Shown here: positions 33,512 to 44,626 of the stretch, piece by piece
How positions within the stretch are numbered: position 1 is the stretch's first letter
How the letters are laid out: each line of letters opens with the position of its first letter
DNA from: Tilletiaria anomala UBC 951
Lineage: Eukaryota; Basidiomycota; Exobasidiomycetes; Georgefischeriales; Tilletiariaceae
NCBI RefSeq assembly: GCF_000711695.1
Contig: NW_013547015.1
Coordinates: 124,001 to 188,000 of the forward strand
Length of the DNA: 64,000 nt
Direction of reading: 5' to 3'
Notes under the pieces: model-generated
What the model saw: the letters and a program-made list of their open reading frames with translations, nothing else
What the model was told of the DNA's origin: nothing
Database searches by the model: none
Program-made: the position numbers and the translations under genes

Positions 33512-33659
33512 GGAGGTACTTATATAAGTGCTTAACTCCGAAAGCCAATGGAATGCCGCTGGCGATATCAGTTGGTTCACCATTAGGAGGTACTTATATA
33601 AGTGCCTAACTCCGAAAGCCAATGGAATGCCGCCGGCGATATCAGTTGGTTCACCATTA
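33512..33659. repeat. 74-bp tandem duplication carrying CCAAT and TATATAA
   Basis: The units 33512-33585 and 33586-33659 differ at only two positions (cttaac/cctaac and gctgg/gccgg). Each contains a perfect 12-bp palindrome, ACTTATATAAGT (33518-33529 and 33592-33603), and a CCAAT box within AAAGCCAATGG. The near copy lies about 130 bp upstream of the P450 ATG. Confidence 0.9.
33518..33529 (-). promoter_or_regulatory. Candidate TATA box of the P450 gene
   Basis: TATATAA sits inside a palindrome about 127-138 bp upstream of the start codon; a second copy lies 74 bp further upstream at 33592-33603. Position and sequence fit a core promoter. No transcript data were available. Confidence 0.5.
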
Positions 33660-34156
33660 GGAACTTGAGAAGTACCTTACAACAGTCGCAAACTCGCTAG
33701 GACTAATAATCGATATTGCAGCTGGATGCGAAGACGCGCTAGCAAAGCAAAACGCGACGGGCCGGTGGCTGATTGGTGAGTGTGGCGCCGTTGCGGGGTT
33801 AACCACACTCCACACCTCCCTGGCCCCTGGGTTTATTAACGTACCATAGAAAGCTCGGATTTCGAAGCAACCAATGGAAGATGTGGTTTCAGTGCTTTGG
33901 CTTGATTTGCCATCGCACGTAAGCACACCGACGCCGACCAAATGTGCAGTGGCAATCGACTTGCTGTCATGCTTTGCATTGCAGGTGTACAGAGTGTGCT
34001 TTGCGGCCTGTGCCCTCCCATAACCTGTGCATTTCCTACTTTCGCCGTCAACATGTTCCTCCTGATCTTCTCCATCTTCGCCTTTAGCCTCTGCCTCACC
34101 CTCTGACCTCTCCTGCTCTCGGCCTGCTTGGACGGGCACACTTCGCCGCGGCGTCA

Positions 34157-36130
34157 CTAGTCCATGTCGAGCTCGGCAAATACCTCTCCGCCCGAGCTCA
34201 TGCCATAGCGCTGCCCGTCTCTCGCGTACTCATCATCATCTTCGTCTCCATCGTCCTGGTCGCCACCGCCGGACGAGTTTGTCGAGCGGCCAGGCGAGTC
34301 GGCGTTGGTGCCTGAAGGAGACGTATGGCTGCTGCTGTGCCCGCCAAGCGTGGTGGTCGTGGACGAGCGCGTGACATCTTCCATCAAGTCTTCCTCCGGT
34401 GTCGTTTCTTCCGAGCCAGCACGCGCGTCCCTCGACAGAGGCAGTTTGCGCCCCACAGCCGAGCCGGTGGGCTGAGTCTGCAGAGCGGGGGTAACGCCTT
34501 GCGTGCGAGCATGAGAAGGCTTGTTCGGCTGCGGCTGAACTTGCGCTTGTTGCGCCTGCACCGTGGCCGGCGATGTAGCCGACTGCTGCTGGTGAAAGCC
34601 ATTGGTAGTTGCAGGCGCCGTAGCGGGAGCGCTAGACTCGAGGTAGAGCTGAGAGAGATTGTTGAGCGGACTCATGCTCGGCGAGACACCGCGATCGCGC
34701 TGCTGTTGTTGGCGTAACCGCCTCCCCTCCATCAAGCGCTCGTAGTTAAAGACCTCAGACCCGAGCAGGCCGCTCGAAGGTGGGCTCACCGCCGCAGGCC
34801 ACAGTGCCTTCTCCTCAGGCAGAGAGCGCGACTGAGAGTCCATGCCGACCAAGATGGCGGCCGCTTCCAGCAGCTGCACTTGCTGATGCTTGCTCAGCAG
34901 AAACTTGCTCGCCTCCTTCCAGTAGACAGTGTGTTCCTGTTTTTAAGGAGAGCCAAGAGTCAGTGGTGGTCACAGGTGCATCTATGACTAGCCACACCAG
35001 TCCGGACTCACCCAACGATGTTTAATCAAGCAGGACGGATGCCGGTACACCTTTGCGCAGGACTCGCAGCGATGCAGCAGCTGATCGACGCTCATACCAT
35101 TGTAGATGACGTCTTCCCCATTGCCGGCCTTGGTGCCACTTGCAGCCGAGCCATCATCCATCGCCGAAGCGCTCGTGTCTGCGCTACCACGACGGCCGAC
35201 CTGCTGGTGGTGTAGGTGCTTGCCTGCAGCGGCGGCGGCTTCGCTGTTTGCCTTGAGCTGTGCCAGGGCTGCCTGGCTAGGCGGCAGGTTCGGCAGGTTC
35301 GCATCGAGGATCGAGGGTCCCGTGCACTCGACACCAAAGTGCGTGTGTGTGCAACCCGGACTAACCATAGCCTTCTTGCTGGCGCTGCTCATCGGGATCG
35401 GCCGTGCTGTGGTGCCAGATGACGAGACCGAAGTGCCGTACCGCCCGTTTGTGATGCTGGTGGTCAGGAGCGGGCCAGAACGCGAGAGGGTCTCGGCCGC
35501 AGCGCCGAATGAGGTCGACAGATCTCCACCTACGCCTCCGCTCGGCAAGCGCACACCAGGTGACGCTCCGTACCGACTGACCGTACTTGGCGAGCGAGCG
35601 CGGTTGCCAGGAGCACCCGTAGGGATGGGCCGTGCTCCCGCTGCGGCATTGATCGTGTCTGCCGTCGATGCATGAAAGTGCGAGCCACTGGCGCCCTTCC
35701 GCATCTGCGCGCCGAGCGATTCTCTTCGTCTGCCTTTCGAGGGTACACACGACGGCAGCATAGCTTCTGCTTGTGACACTGGCGTGCTTTCCGCTGATGA
35801 GCTCCTGTTCGGGCCCGCCGCAAAGAAGCCTTTTGGCGGAGGGACAAATGTGCGCTCAGGTATCATGGTGATCGCCGGTGGCGCTGTCGCCGGACCATCG
35901 GCTTGCCTGTGGCCTGCATAGACGCTGCAATTGATGTGTGCTATCGGGGAGCCAGCTGGCGGTGCAAGTTCTCGCGGTGTCTGCGTGCGGTAGGTCGACA
36001 ACAGACCCAGACCTTGCGCTGTCCCTTGATTGCTGTCTTGTGTTACCGCTGGCGACGCATTGCTGTTGCCTTCGGCTTGACTTTCGGCATAAGCAGCTGG
36101 GATGCCATTCGGCGCGAAGGCGCTGCTCAT
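34157..36130 (-). CDS. Single C2H2 zinc-finger protein
   Basis: Two exons on the minus strand, 35012-36130 and 34157-34936, give 632 residues (644 if the in-frame ATG at 36166 is used). One C2H2 finger is present: CESC, 12 residues, then HRWEH, fitting C-x2-C-x12-H-x3-H. It is followed by a conserved block, VYWKEASKFLLSKHQQVQLL. The only intron (34937-35011) falls between Trp and Glu inside the finger, between its two zinc-binding histidines. The rest is low-complexity: Ser/Ala/Pro-rich before the finger, Gln-rich and acidic after it. I recall the finger-plus-helix block as conserved in basidiomycetes without an assigned role. Nuclear regulatory function is inferred from the finger and disordered flanks. 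Confidence 0.85.
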
Positions 36131-39100
36131 GGTTTTGACGGCCGGTCCCAGCAACGGTCTCGGCACTTCGAAGCAGCCAGCGGTCGCAGAGACTGTATGA
36201 TCCTGGTCGTACCGGGAGAGTAATGGCTACTTCAGTATTTCTGCAATGACTGAGTCCAAGGATATGGCGTGCACGTGTGGCAGCGCGATGTCCAAAAAAG
36301 TTTGCGCCGCGTGTGTATTGTGCGAACGATGCGGGCGACCGAAAAAAGTTCACCCAGAGTGTTTCACGCCGTTCCGCCACATCCCGTTCCTTTCCTTCCC
36401 GAGACGATAAGAGGGCTGACGCGAGTACAGTAGGAAAGCTGTGCAGCAGGCACGCGGAGTGATCACCCCGTGTGCCTTTGCCCCCAACAAGGCCATGCTC
36501 CTCTACGAGCCAGCATCTTTCCTTGGTCTCAAGCAAGCGATGCATGCCTTCACATTTGAGTCTTAGCTTTTTGCACGTGTGGTCCCCCCACCACGCATCC
36601 TTCCAACAAATACGAGCAAGCAAACCACTGCTCTTACTCCACGCCGCCTCCATGCCCTGCTAATCTTTGCTCCTCGTCTGAATCGGCAGATCCTTGTTTA
36701 TGCCATGATCGTTTGGCCCTTCATAAACGCCTCAAAGACGAGTAGTCGCGCTCCTAGTCACCCCCTCTGCTGTCTTTCCCGCGCCCATCCTCTGTTCCGC
36801 TCACGTCGAGGGGGATGACAAGTGGTACTTACAGCTGTGGTGCAAATCGGAGTAGCAAGCAGCAAACAAAAGAATCCTCCTCGTCAATCTGATCCGACGA
36901 TAACAATAGCGCAGATTTGTGCGCTGGAGTCTGCCAGAGTCGTATGCCTGAGAAGCTTTTGCAACCTTGGTGAGGTGGAGGAGTCAGCGCCTTCCGCAAT
37001 AACGTATTGGCGAGGCCGGTGCTGCGGGACAAAGTCGGACTTGCTGCCGCTGCTCCTTGCAATGAGACGGCGGGACGAATGCTGCGGCAATGCTGACACG
37101 ACCTGGGAGAATGCACCTGAAGGATAGATGCAAAGAACCCCTTATGCCATGCATGTGCTGTGGTCGTGGACGCTTTGTGGGTAGGCTGCGATTTATGGGA
37201 TGAATGAGAACAAGGCTAACGGAGTGGTCGAGCCGGTCACCCAAAAAAAGAAAAAAGTGCGGGCGGCACGCAGCGCGGGCACGGCATCAGCCGCTGTGGT
37301 AGTCGCTATGCGAGACAAGCGGCCGCGTGACAAAGGTCCACAAAGGGGGGGCACTTGGCTGTAGGGGAGACAGGCGACTGGAGCACTCAGCACAGCAGCG
37401 CACATGTCCAACGAATTGAATTTCCTTGTCGGTTTTGGTGGGGACTGACACAACCCTAAATTCAGAACGATGTACCCACACCGCCCACATGCACACAAAC
37501 ATTGCTTGCGGTGTGGCTGGGCCGCTTGGGGCTGGGCACCTCTTATCAGAGACATTCGACGAAAATTGAGTGAGCCTCAGCGGAAGGTCTGAGAGCGGCT
37601 TTTGCAGATAGAAGCCAGGGAGACGCAGAGTGCTCAACTGCAGCTCCACCCTACACTGGCAGTCAGGGCTTCCAATGCAAATCGCACACGCACGCATCCC
37701 GCCAAGCTTTTTCCCTTGGACATATATGTCTGCCGTTATTGCTTCCCTGCACCATCCACCGGAATTCGGGGAGGAAATATCCGGTTCAGGTTGCTGAAGG
37801 ATCCCCCATGATTGTCTTATTTTTCGCCAATGCCTCAAACAATGCACAAATTCTTGGCATTCGCTGCAAAAGTGAGTCAACCAGCCAAGACTTGTCCAGG
37901 GCCGTTTGTTTCAATAATGCAGAAATGAAATTGTCGACGTGAGATCCAAGGAAGAAAGAAATGCGGGGAAACGGCGAAAGCTCCACGCGTGTTCCAGGAA
38001 TCAGGATGTCCCTGCCTTTTTTTTTTCTCCAACGTTTTCCCGCCTACTGTTTACATACAGGTATGTGCTGGATAGATCATCCGAGGTTGGTACACTCGGC
38101 AGGGTCTGAGAGGATCCGCTCTTCGGAAGCTTCGGTAGTCTAGCTTATCTGCGGTCAGCAAGGCCTGTGCACTACATGCTGACTATTATTTGTCGGCCAG
38201 CGTTCATGCGCCTCGGATGATTTACAAACGTAGGATACGACGAGTATGACAGCGGATGTCCGACCAAGGATGCTTTCGAATTGCCGCTGACGAGTGGAAG
38301 CAGGAAAACGAAGTTGTAGACACAGCTAGCGCGTGTTTATACACAGAGTTGAAGACTCCCGGGTCGAGATTATTAGCTGGTTGCCTGGATTGAATAGTTC
38401 TTCCTTGACCTTCCCATCCCATCCTGTCCAGACTGAGTCTTGAGGATTTGAAAGGCTTCGGACTGCTGGCAATCACCAACGATTGATACTTCGCCGTTCT
38501 CTTGTATCGGTACCATGTAAAGGCTGGTGTTGGTCAGTTGTGTCTACTGCTGTGGTCAGCCGTCCTCCTCTGAGTTCGACCGTCTATGAGAGATCCCTCA
38601 ATCGCGTGTTGCGTGCCTTGGGCGAATCGTGAAGGAAGAGGATGACCTTTTCTGATGACCGCACCGGCGCACCTATTCACACGCTATGACACGATGAACC
38701 CTTCCAGTCTTTAACAACACTTCGGCGTCTTGCCTTTTGTTCCTTTTGATCACAATAAACGATGGACAATTGGTTGCTTTTGCGTTCCCCTTGCACCCAA
38801 CTCAGTCCCAAAAAATAAATGCCTTTGGGGGGAACGCACGCCTGTCAAAAAGCGCGGTGTGGCAGTGGAACCTCTGTGGTACGCCACACGACAGTCGGCC
38901 CCGCCTGTCGGCCGGAGTCCCGGGGCTGCGCAGCCACAACGAGAGAGTCGACGTTTGCCTTCTTCGCGCCTTCCACTCCGTCCTCAACCAACACCTTCGA
39001 TTCTCCGTCCCTCGAAATTGGTCTAGCGTACTTTGTTCTCCGTTCTTCGCCACCTACCAACGCTCCTTGCAATTCTGGTCCACTCGGTAGCGGCCATCCA

Positions 39101-39372
39101 GTCCGGCAAACAAACAAGCTCCGTTCACTGCTTTATTCCCCGATCCTCTGTAAATTCTCGTGCTCTCTGCAGTCCTGCGCCGAGCACCGAAAGCTCCATT
39201 CCGCAGTTCCCTATCAGCTGGTCATCGTCCAACAAACAGCTTCTCGCTTTTCTTTCAACTCACAACCAAGAGCAGACCTTACCACTCTTTGTCAATCGCG
39301 CGAGCAGAAATCTCGACTGACCATAGCTTCCGGTGTATAGTCTAGGCGTTCAACACCTACCCGAGCGCCGCT
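36131..39372. other. Long divergent intergenic region, zinc-finger gene / HEN1
   Basis: About 3.2 kb, the longest gene-free stretch here. Open frames such as 37287-37880 (-) and 38819-39340 (+) have no domain and erratic composition. The part nearest HEN1 is pyrimidine-rich with several upstream ATGs, as expected for a long 5' leader. No repeat family, tRNA or transposon end is seen; an unannotated non-coding transcript cannot be excluded. Confidence 0.45.
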
Positions 39373-41453
39373 ATGACCATCTCCACAGCAGCAGCATCTT
39401 CACTGTCCACGTCATTCCAAGCGCCGCCACAGCGAGCGCACGCCAGCCTTCGCACAGGTGGGGCTGCCCAGCAAGCTGTATCCTTTGACCCACCATTGTG
39501 GCTTCAAAGGCAGGAATGGCTGCTCACGACGCTGCGCAACAACAATGCCAAGACTATCCTCGACATTGGCTGTGGGGAGGGGAAAGTTCTTGCTGCCCTG
39601 GCAAGACCTCCGCTTCATGTCGACGGTTTCCCGCTCGAGAGGTTCCCCAATCTCGCTGAACAAGCAGCTTCCTCCACGGCTGCCATGGGCTCTTTACGCA
39701 TAAGCAACGAGGTGCAGCCAACAGCAGAGGGCAAGTATCTGGAATCTCCCAGACTCCCTTCCAATCATTGGATCTTTCGAGCGCCAGAGCTGTCACCGAG
39801 CAAGCTCACAGGCTTGGACATGTCGGAGGAGGACTTGGGCGATGCCAAAGCAACAATCGAGAACGTCATCATGCAGGTGGAGAACAGCTCCGAGGAGGTC
39901 CGCTGGGATCCGATCTGCGTATCATTGCTCAAAGGCAACCTCGCGCAGTACAATGAAGCGCTCAAACGCTACGATGCCATCATTGCAACAGAAGTGTGAG
40001 TTCGAGCCTGCAGTTTCACTTCATCGATGGAACAACATAAGCTCATCGCTCAGATCTACACGACAGTATCGAGCACCTCGACGAAGCCATCCTGCACGCA
40101 TTCGCACCCTCAGTGCTCGGCCGTCTCCAGCCGGCCCTGTGCTTGATTACCACACCCAACTACTCCTTCCATGTGCACTTCAACCGTGACCCCGCAAAGG
40201 AAGGGGAACCTGGGTTCCTTGATCCGACAGGCAAGACTGCGCGACGCTTCCGTCATTCCGACCACAAGTTCGAATGGACGACATCAGAATTCCGGCAGTG
40301 GTGCAACCGGGTGGCGCAAGAATATGGCTACGATGTCGAAGTAAGCGGCGTAGGGCAGGCAATCTATCCTGCGGGCGTCAAAGCAGAGGAGAGGGCACGG
40401 GCCAAGGATGCAAGCGACGAAATCGGGGTGGATATCAATTCCGATGACGAGGACTCGATCAAATTTGCAAGTCAAGTTGCGCTCTTCAAGCGCAAGCAGC
40501 GCAACCGCTCGCCCAAGGTAGACGCTGCTGGCCATGAGGATGAAGGGTCTTCAGCCTCGCTCAGCAAAGACATGAGCGCCTCTACTTCTGAGAGCGAGAG
40601 TTCAGCCTCCAGTCGTCGGCCATCTCTCCGAGGTGGGCGCAGGAGGGCCAGATCACGGCAGCCCGAGCATCTGCCATTCCTCAGCGACATGTCACGCACG
40701 CCGGATGCAGTGCACCAGGCGATCTTCGAAAGTAGCGACACGAGCCCACTCGAGTCATCCATATCGACGTTGCACTCTTCCACCAGCGAGACCAGCCCCG
40801 GGCGCGATGCCGATCTGTCGAGCTCAGTGGCCAGCCTGAGGAAAGATGGCTCCCCTTGCAGCGTGCATCAGCTCATCTACGAACGTCACTTGCCTGGCTA
40901 TTTGGACGGAGATTGGTCCACGAGACATCGAGCCGGCGAAGACCCCCGAGCCGGCGGTGCAGTCACTGCGTCTCCTGCAGGCGCATTCGACAAGTGCGCA
41001 GAGAACATCAAAGAGGAAGTGCTCGACCAGATGGATGCGCTGGCGTCACCATTGATAGCAGGCGATCAGAAGTTCATTGCTGCACGCCTGTGGGACATTT
41101 GGATCGACACTCGAGTGCGCCTTGCATGCGAAGGACGCTTGAACGCACTCGTGGAAGCACTGCAGCTGCGTTCTGCGCCTTCGTCCGCGTTCGACACGCT
41201 TGGTGGCATTGGCACGATCGTCGGCACATCACCGAACGGCGATTGGACACTAAGAATCGCCACAGAGGCAGCGATACGCAGCGCATCAGCGGCGGGCGCT
41301 GCAGGCGCCAATGACCTCTGGCTGTTCCACAAGGGCGCGCAGCTGGGCGACTGGGAATTGGCGCCTCCCAGTGACATGCACGCAGGACCTGCAGAGGCCG
41401 TGCCTGTCTCGCGTGCAACTGGGTCACGCGAGTCAGCCACTAGTTGGGAGTGA
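39373..41453 (+). CDS. HEN1: Small-RNA 2'-O-methyltransferase HEN1
   Basis: Predicted enzyme that methylates the 2'-OH of the 3'-terminal nucleotide of small RNAs using S-adenosylmethionine. Exons 39373-39995 and 40067-41453 give 669 residues. The substrate-side motif FDPPLWLQRQEWLL precedes SAM motif I, TILDIGCGEGK (about 61-71). The metal-binding residues specific to HEN1 are present: EVIEH (Glu207, Glu210, His211) formed across the splice junction, and DHKFEW with His274, after the STP-like TTPN. This excludes ordinary methyltransferases. Residues beyond about 340 form a long Ser/Asp-rich tail with no known domain, unlike the compact bacterial enzyme and without the plant dsRNA-binding module in view. 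The position downstream of a long leader suggests regulated expression. Confidence 0.93.
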
Positions 41454-41950
41454 CGCCTTAGCAGACACTACGAAACATCACGACATTTGTGCATTCAACG
41501 ACAGTAGGCAGCGGAGAAACATACAAGGAACCTATCAGCAGCCCAGAAGGAGCAAAATGACCAAAACAGATCTGACTCAGATTCGTTTGATAATCCTCTC
41601 ACAATCTTATTCTTCAACATGAACGTTATGCCACGAACACGGACCCCTTTAAGGAAGGCAGATTTCCTCTGCTCGTCACAAGGATCCATTCTGCTCCACT
41701 CTTGAAGCCTTTTGTGGTCCACGCCACCCATCAATCGATCCAGTACACGACTGGCCTTATTCATGTCAGGCCGTATTCTGTCGCACTACCTCCCAGCCCA
41801 GCGCCCATTCGCGCACAAAATTTGTACTTCTCGCCATTCCTACAACAATACACGTGTGCCATGGCTCATGCGTTTTCTCCTTAATCTAGCTGGATGGAAT
41901 TCTTATCATTGTGTAAAACAATACGGCTCCAACCACCTTACACAGTTCCT
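41454..41950. other. Convergent intergenic region, HEN1 / MET2
   Basis: About 500 bp holding two 3' ends. A frame of 89 codons on the minus strand (41495-41764) has no recognised features. Nothing else is seen. Confidence 0.5.
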
Positions 41951-44068
41951 TCACGAAAGGAAGCCGCGCACGCTCTTACCCACAGAAGCGGTGTCGAGTC
42001 TGTTGCAAAGAATGGGGTGGGCGATGCATCCAGCAGTAGCTCGGACAAAACACCATAACGAAAACGCCTCAACAAACTCACAAGAAACTGTCATGACCGT
42101 GCGGCGCGTCAATCTCGTAGTAGCTGACCTGCTCGTTGCCGATGCGCCTCAGGCATTCCGCGAGCTCGCGCTGCTGCTCGACGGGGAAGAGGATGTCGCT
42201 CTGCACGCCGATCACCAACGTCGGCTTGTCGCGCAGGTTGATGAGTCCGCGCGCGAGAGCGGGCACGTAGGCGTGCGCCGAGGGCGAGTAGAGCGTCGAA
42301 ATGTGCTGCCGCTTCGCTTTGGCATGGTTGCGCTTGCCGACAACCTGCGGCATCAGCAACTCTGCTTCTTGCTCGGCTTCGTCCTGCTCTTCCTCCTCCG
42401 CCTCGATCGCGTGCTGCAGGTCCTGCAGCACATCTGACTCCTTTTCGCCCTTCTCGATGCGCTCGCGAATCATCTTGCGGCGCTCCAGATCTCGCAGCGC
42501 GTAGTCACTCATGTCGAATAAGTCCATGGCCTTGGAGATGTAGATGAGCGAGTTTGCATCGTACTTGAGGCAGAACTGCTCGCCCTGGTGATCAAGATAC
42601 GTCTCGATCAGAAAATCAGGGCACAGCGCTGGATCTGCTTCCAGCGGCGCAGTTGCGCTGGTAGTAGAAGTAGTGGAGCTAGCAGACGATGGGGGATGTG
42701 GCATGCTGGGTCGCCGGCGCTGGCGACCGAATCGTTGCTCCCACTCTGGGCCCGAGCGGTACGTGATGGTGGCGATCTGTCGCGCAAGTTTCATACCTGT
42801 ATGAGGTGGCAGCTGGCCATCGTCATAGTAAAAGCCGCGGTTCCAGTTTGGGTCGGCCATTAGCACTGCCAAAGGAACGTGCAAATTGATGCGTCAGGTC
42901 CCTCCTTCGCGATGCTTGCTCTTGCAAACTCACCGCTCCGTTGGGCATAGCGCAGTGCAATGCTACTTGGTGCGCTCCTTGCGCATCCACTGATACTGAC
43001 CACTTGGCCGACACGCTCCGGGGCAAGGTGGGCCGCAGCGATACTCTGCATTCCACCCATGCTGCTTCCCACGCTCGCGTACAGGTGGTCGATCCCCAGA
43101 TGATCCAACAACAGGAACTGCGCCCGCACCATGTCAAAAACGCTCAAAATGGGAAAGCGCGTACCCCACGCTCCGTCCTCGCCCTCGCTCTTTCCCTCTT
43201 CGACCGGATAAGGACTGCTTGGACCGGTGGACCCATAGCAGCCTCCGAGCACGTTGGTGCAGATGACAAAGTACTTTTCCGTATCAAGAGCCTTGCCCGG
43301 CCCGATAAAGTCCTGCCACCATCCCCTGCTCGGGTTCTGCGGCGTTGACGCGGCGTGGCTCGACGCGCTGAGACCAGTGTGGAGGAGGATGACGTTATCT
43401 TTGGATGGCGAGAGCTCGCCCCATGTCTCGTACGCCAGTTGGAAAGACGGGAGAACTCCACCATAGTCTAATGCCAAAGGTTGTGAGTGGTGGAACAGCG
43501 AATAGCCGGAGACCACATTGGAGTATACAGGCTCCTTGACGCCCTGGGTGCTGCCTTGCCCTGCACTCGTTGCTGCCGAGGCATCAGCAGCAGCGGAAGT
43601 GGAACGTTTGAGAAGCGGCGCTTGCGAGCGCAGCTTTTGCGCTCGGGCCTCGTTGGCGTCCAGACAAGGGAAAGCCAGAGAAGGGTTCACGGACGATGTC
43701 CCTGGCGATTCTGTGGAGGAAATGGTGCTGGTGTCTGATGCAGAGCGACGGTGCTGCTCCGTCGTTTGTGCCGCCGCTTGCACTGCTCTCTGTCGAAGCC
43801 TTTCACCTCGCGCCTCATTTGCGTCAACGCATGGGAAGGACGGAACCTGACTGCGTGAAAAGCTAGCGGCAGTCGCGCGCGAAGTCGAAGTGAATATCCC
43901 TCGCGCCATGGGCGAAGCTTCCATAGGGGACTGCCAAAGGACATCCTTTCTTGTGCGTCGCGCGAATGCCCCATGACCTGATCCGAACACCTTACCGATG
44001 AGCTCCATGCCCCCCTCCGCGGCAGGCAACGATGCCGCAAGCGGCCTAGCAGCACGAGCCAGCGACAT
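41951..44068 (-). CDS. MET2: Homoserine O-acetyltransferase
   Basis: Transfers acetyl from acetyl-CoA to homoserine, the entry step to methionine by sulfhydrylation. Exons on the minus strand are 42934-44068, 42082-42865 and 41951-41999, giving 655 residues. It is an alpha/beta hydrolase: nucleophile Ser336 in GSSMGG, a likely catalytic Asp in GVQSDILFP, and His in APHGHDSF. The last exon, only 49 nt, supplies [15 protein letters not shown], which matches the family end. Further hallmarks are [11 protein letters not shown] and [13 protein letters not shown]. An acidic/Gln insertion (about 70 residues) interrupts the C-terminal half, as in fungal Met2. The N-terminal extension of about 180 residues is unusual: the motif FPCxDANEAR occurs twice (about 78 and 133), where I would expect one copy. 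It is divergent from the methionine sulfoxide reductase. Confidence 0.95.
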
Positions 44069-44626
44069 GGTCCGGCAAGCTCGGATCCCCGTGTAGCCCC
44101 TGAGATTTTAGAATGGTCTATGCGTTTGTTGCGATATGCTCGTCCTTATGCGAAGGAGGGGTCCATTCGAAGGAGGCTGTAATGATGGGACTGGTTCATA
44201 GTCGGAGTTAACAGGATGGCGTGCTGATCCTGACTACGGGACCATGCAGACTGCGGTAAGGTGCCTGACTACAGTTTTCTTTTTCTTTCTTTCTTTATTT
44301 CTCGCTGGAAGAGTATTTAAGGATGGTGCTTGGATCACTCGCCCTGACACCATCAGCACATGCATGGTGCTGCTGACTATCTGCATGCTCTATGGTTCTA
44401 CATCCCGGGGATGCCGCTGTGAAGAGTTGACTGAGAGAGCCCTCCCTTGACCGTGCCGAATCCCTTCACCGACTGATCAGAGAGGGAGAGAGATAACGCC
44501 GGCAAGATGGTGCAGTGAGTGATGTGTTAAGTCACAGTGACTTTGTCGGGGATGCTGCTGACGTGGGCCATGCTCTTGTACTTCCTTTCTCGCCGACAAC
44601 TGTGCAACCTGCCTACTGATGGTATC
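44069..44626. promoter_or_regulatory. Shared divergent promoter, MET2 / methionine sulfoxide reductase
   Basis: 558 bp between the two start codons. It contains a pyrimidine-rich tract (44276-44304) and an inverted repeat, AAGTCAC-A-GTGACTT (44529-44543). I see no exact TCACGTG Cbf1-type site. No additional gene is supported. Confidence 0.55.
44529..44543. repeat. 15-bp inverted repeat in the divergent promoter
   Basis: Seven-base arms AAGTCAC and GTGACTT are separated by one A. Such dyads often bind dimeric regulators, but no factor is assigned. Confidence 0.6.

Larger units (their letters stand above)
33392..34156. other. P450 upstream region and zinc-finger gene 3' region
   Basis: Besides the 74-bp duplication described separately, a 166-codon minus-strand frame (33657-34157) fills part of this space. 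It is compositionally erratic and has no domain, so I do not call it a gene. Confidence 0.45.

Noticed and set aside
33657-34157. A 166-codon minus-strand frame overlapping the zinc-finger gene stop
   Set aside because: It runs from the end of one gene into the P450 upstream region, with abrupt shifts in composition and no domain.
37287-37880. A 197-codon minus-strand frame with several cysteines
   Set aside because: The cysteines do not form a known zinc or disulfide pattern, and no splice structure or homology supports it.
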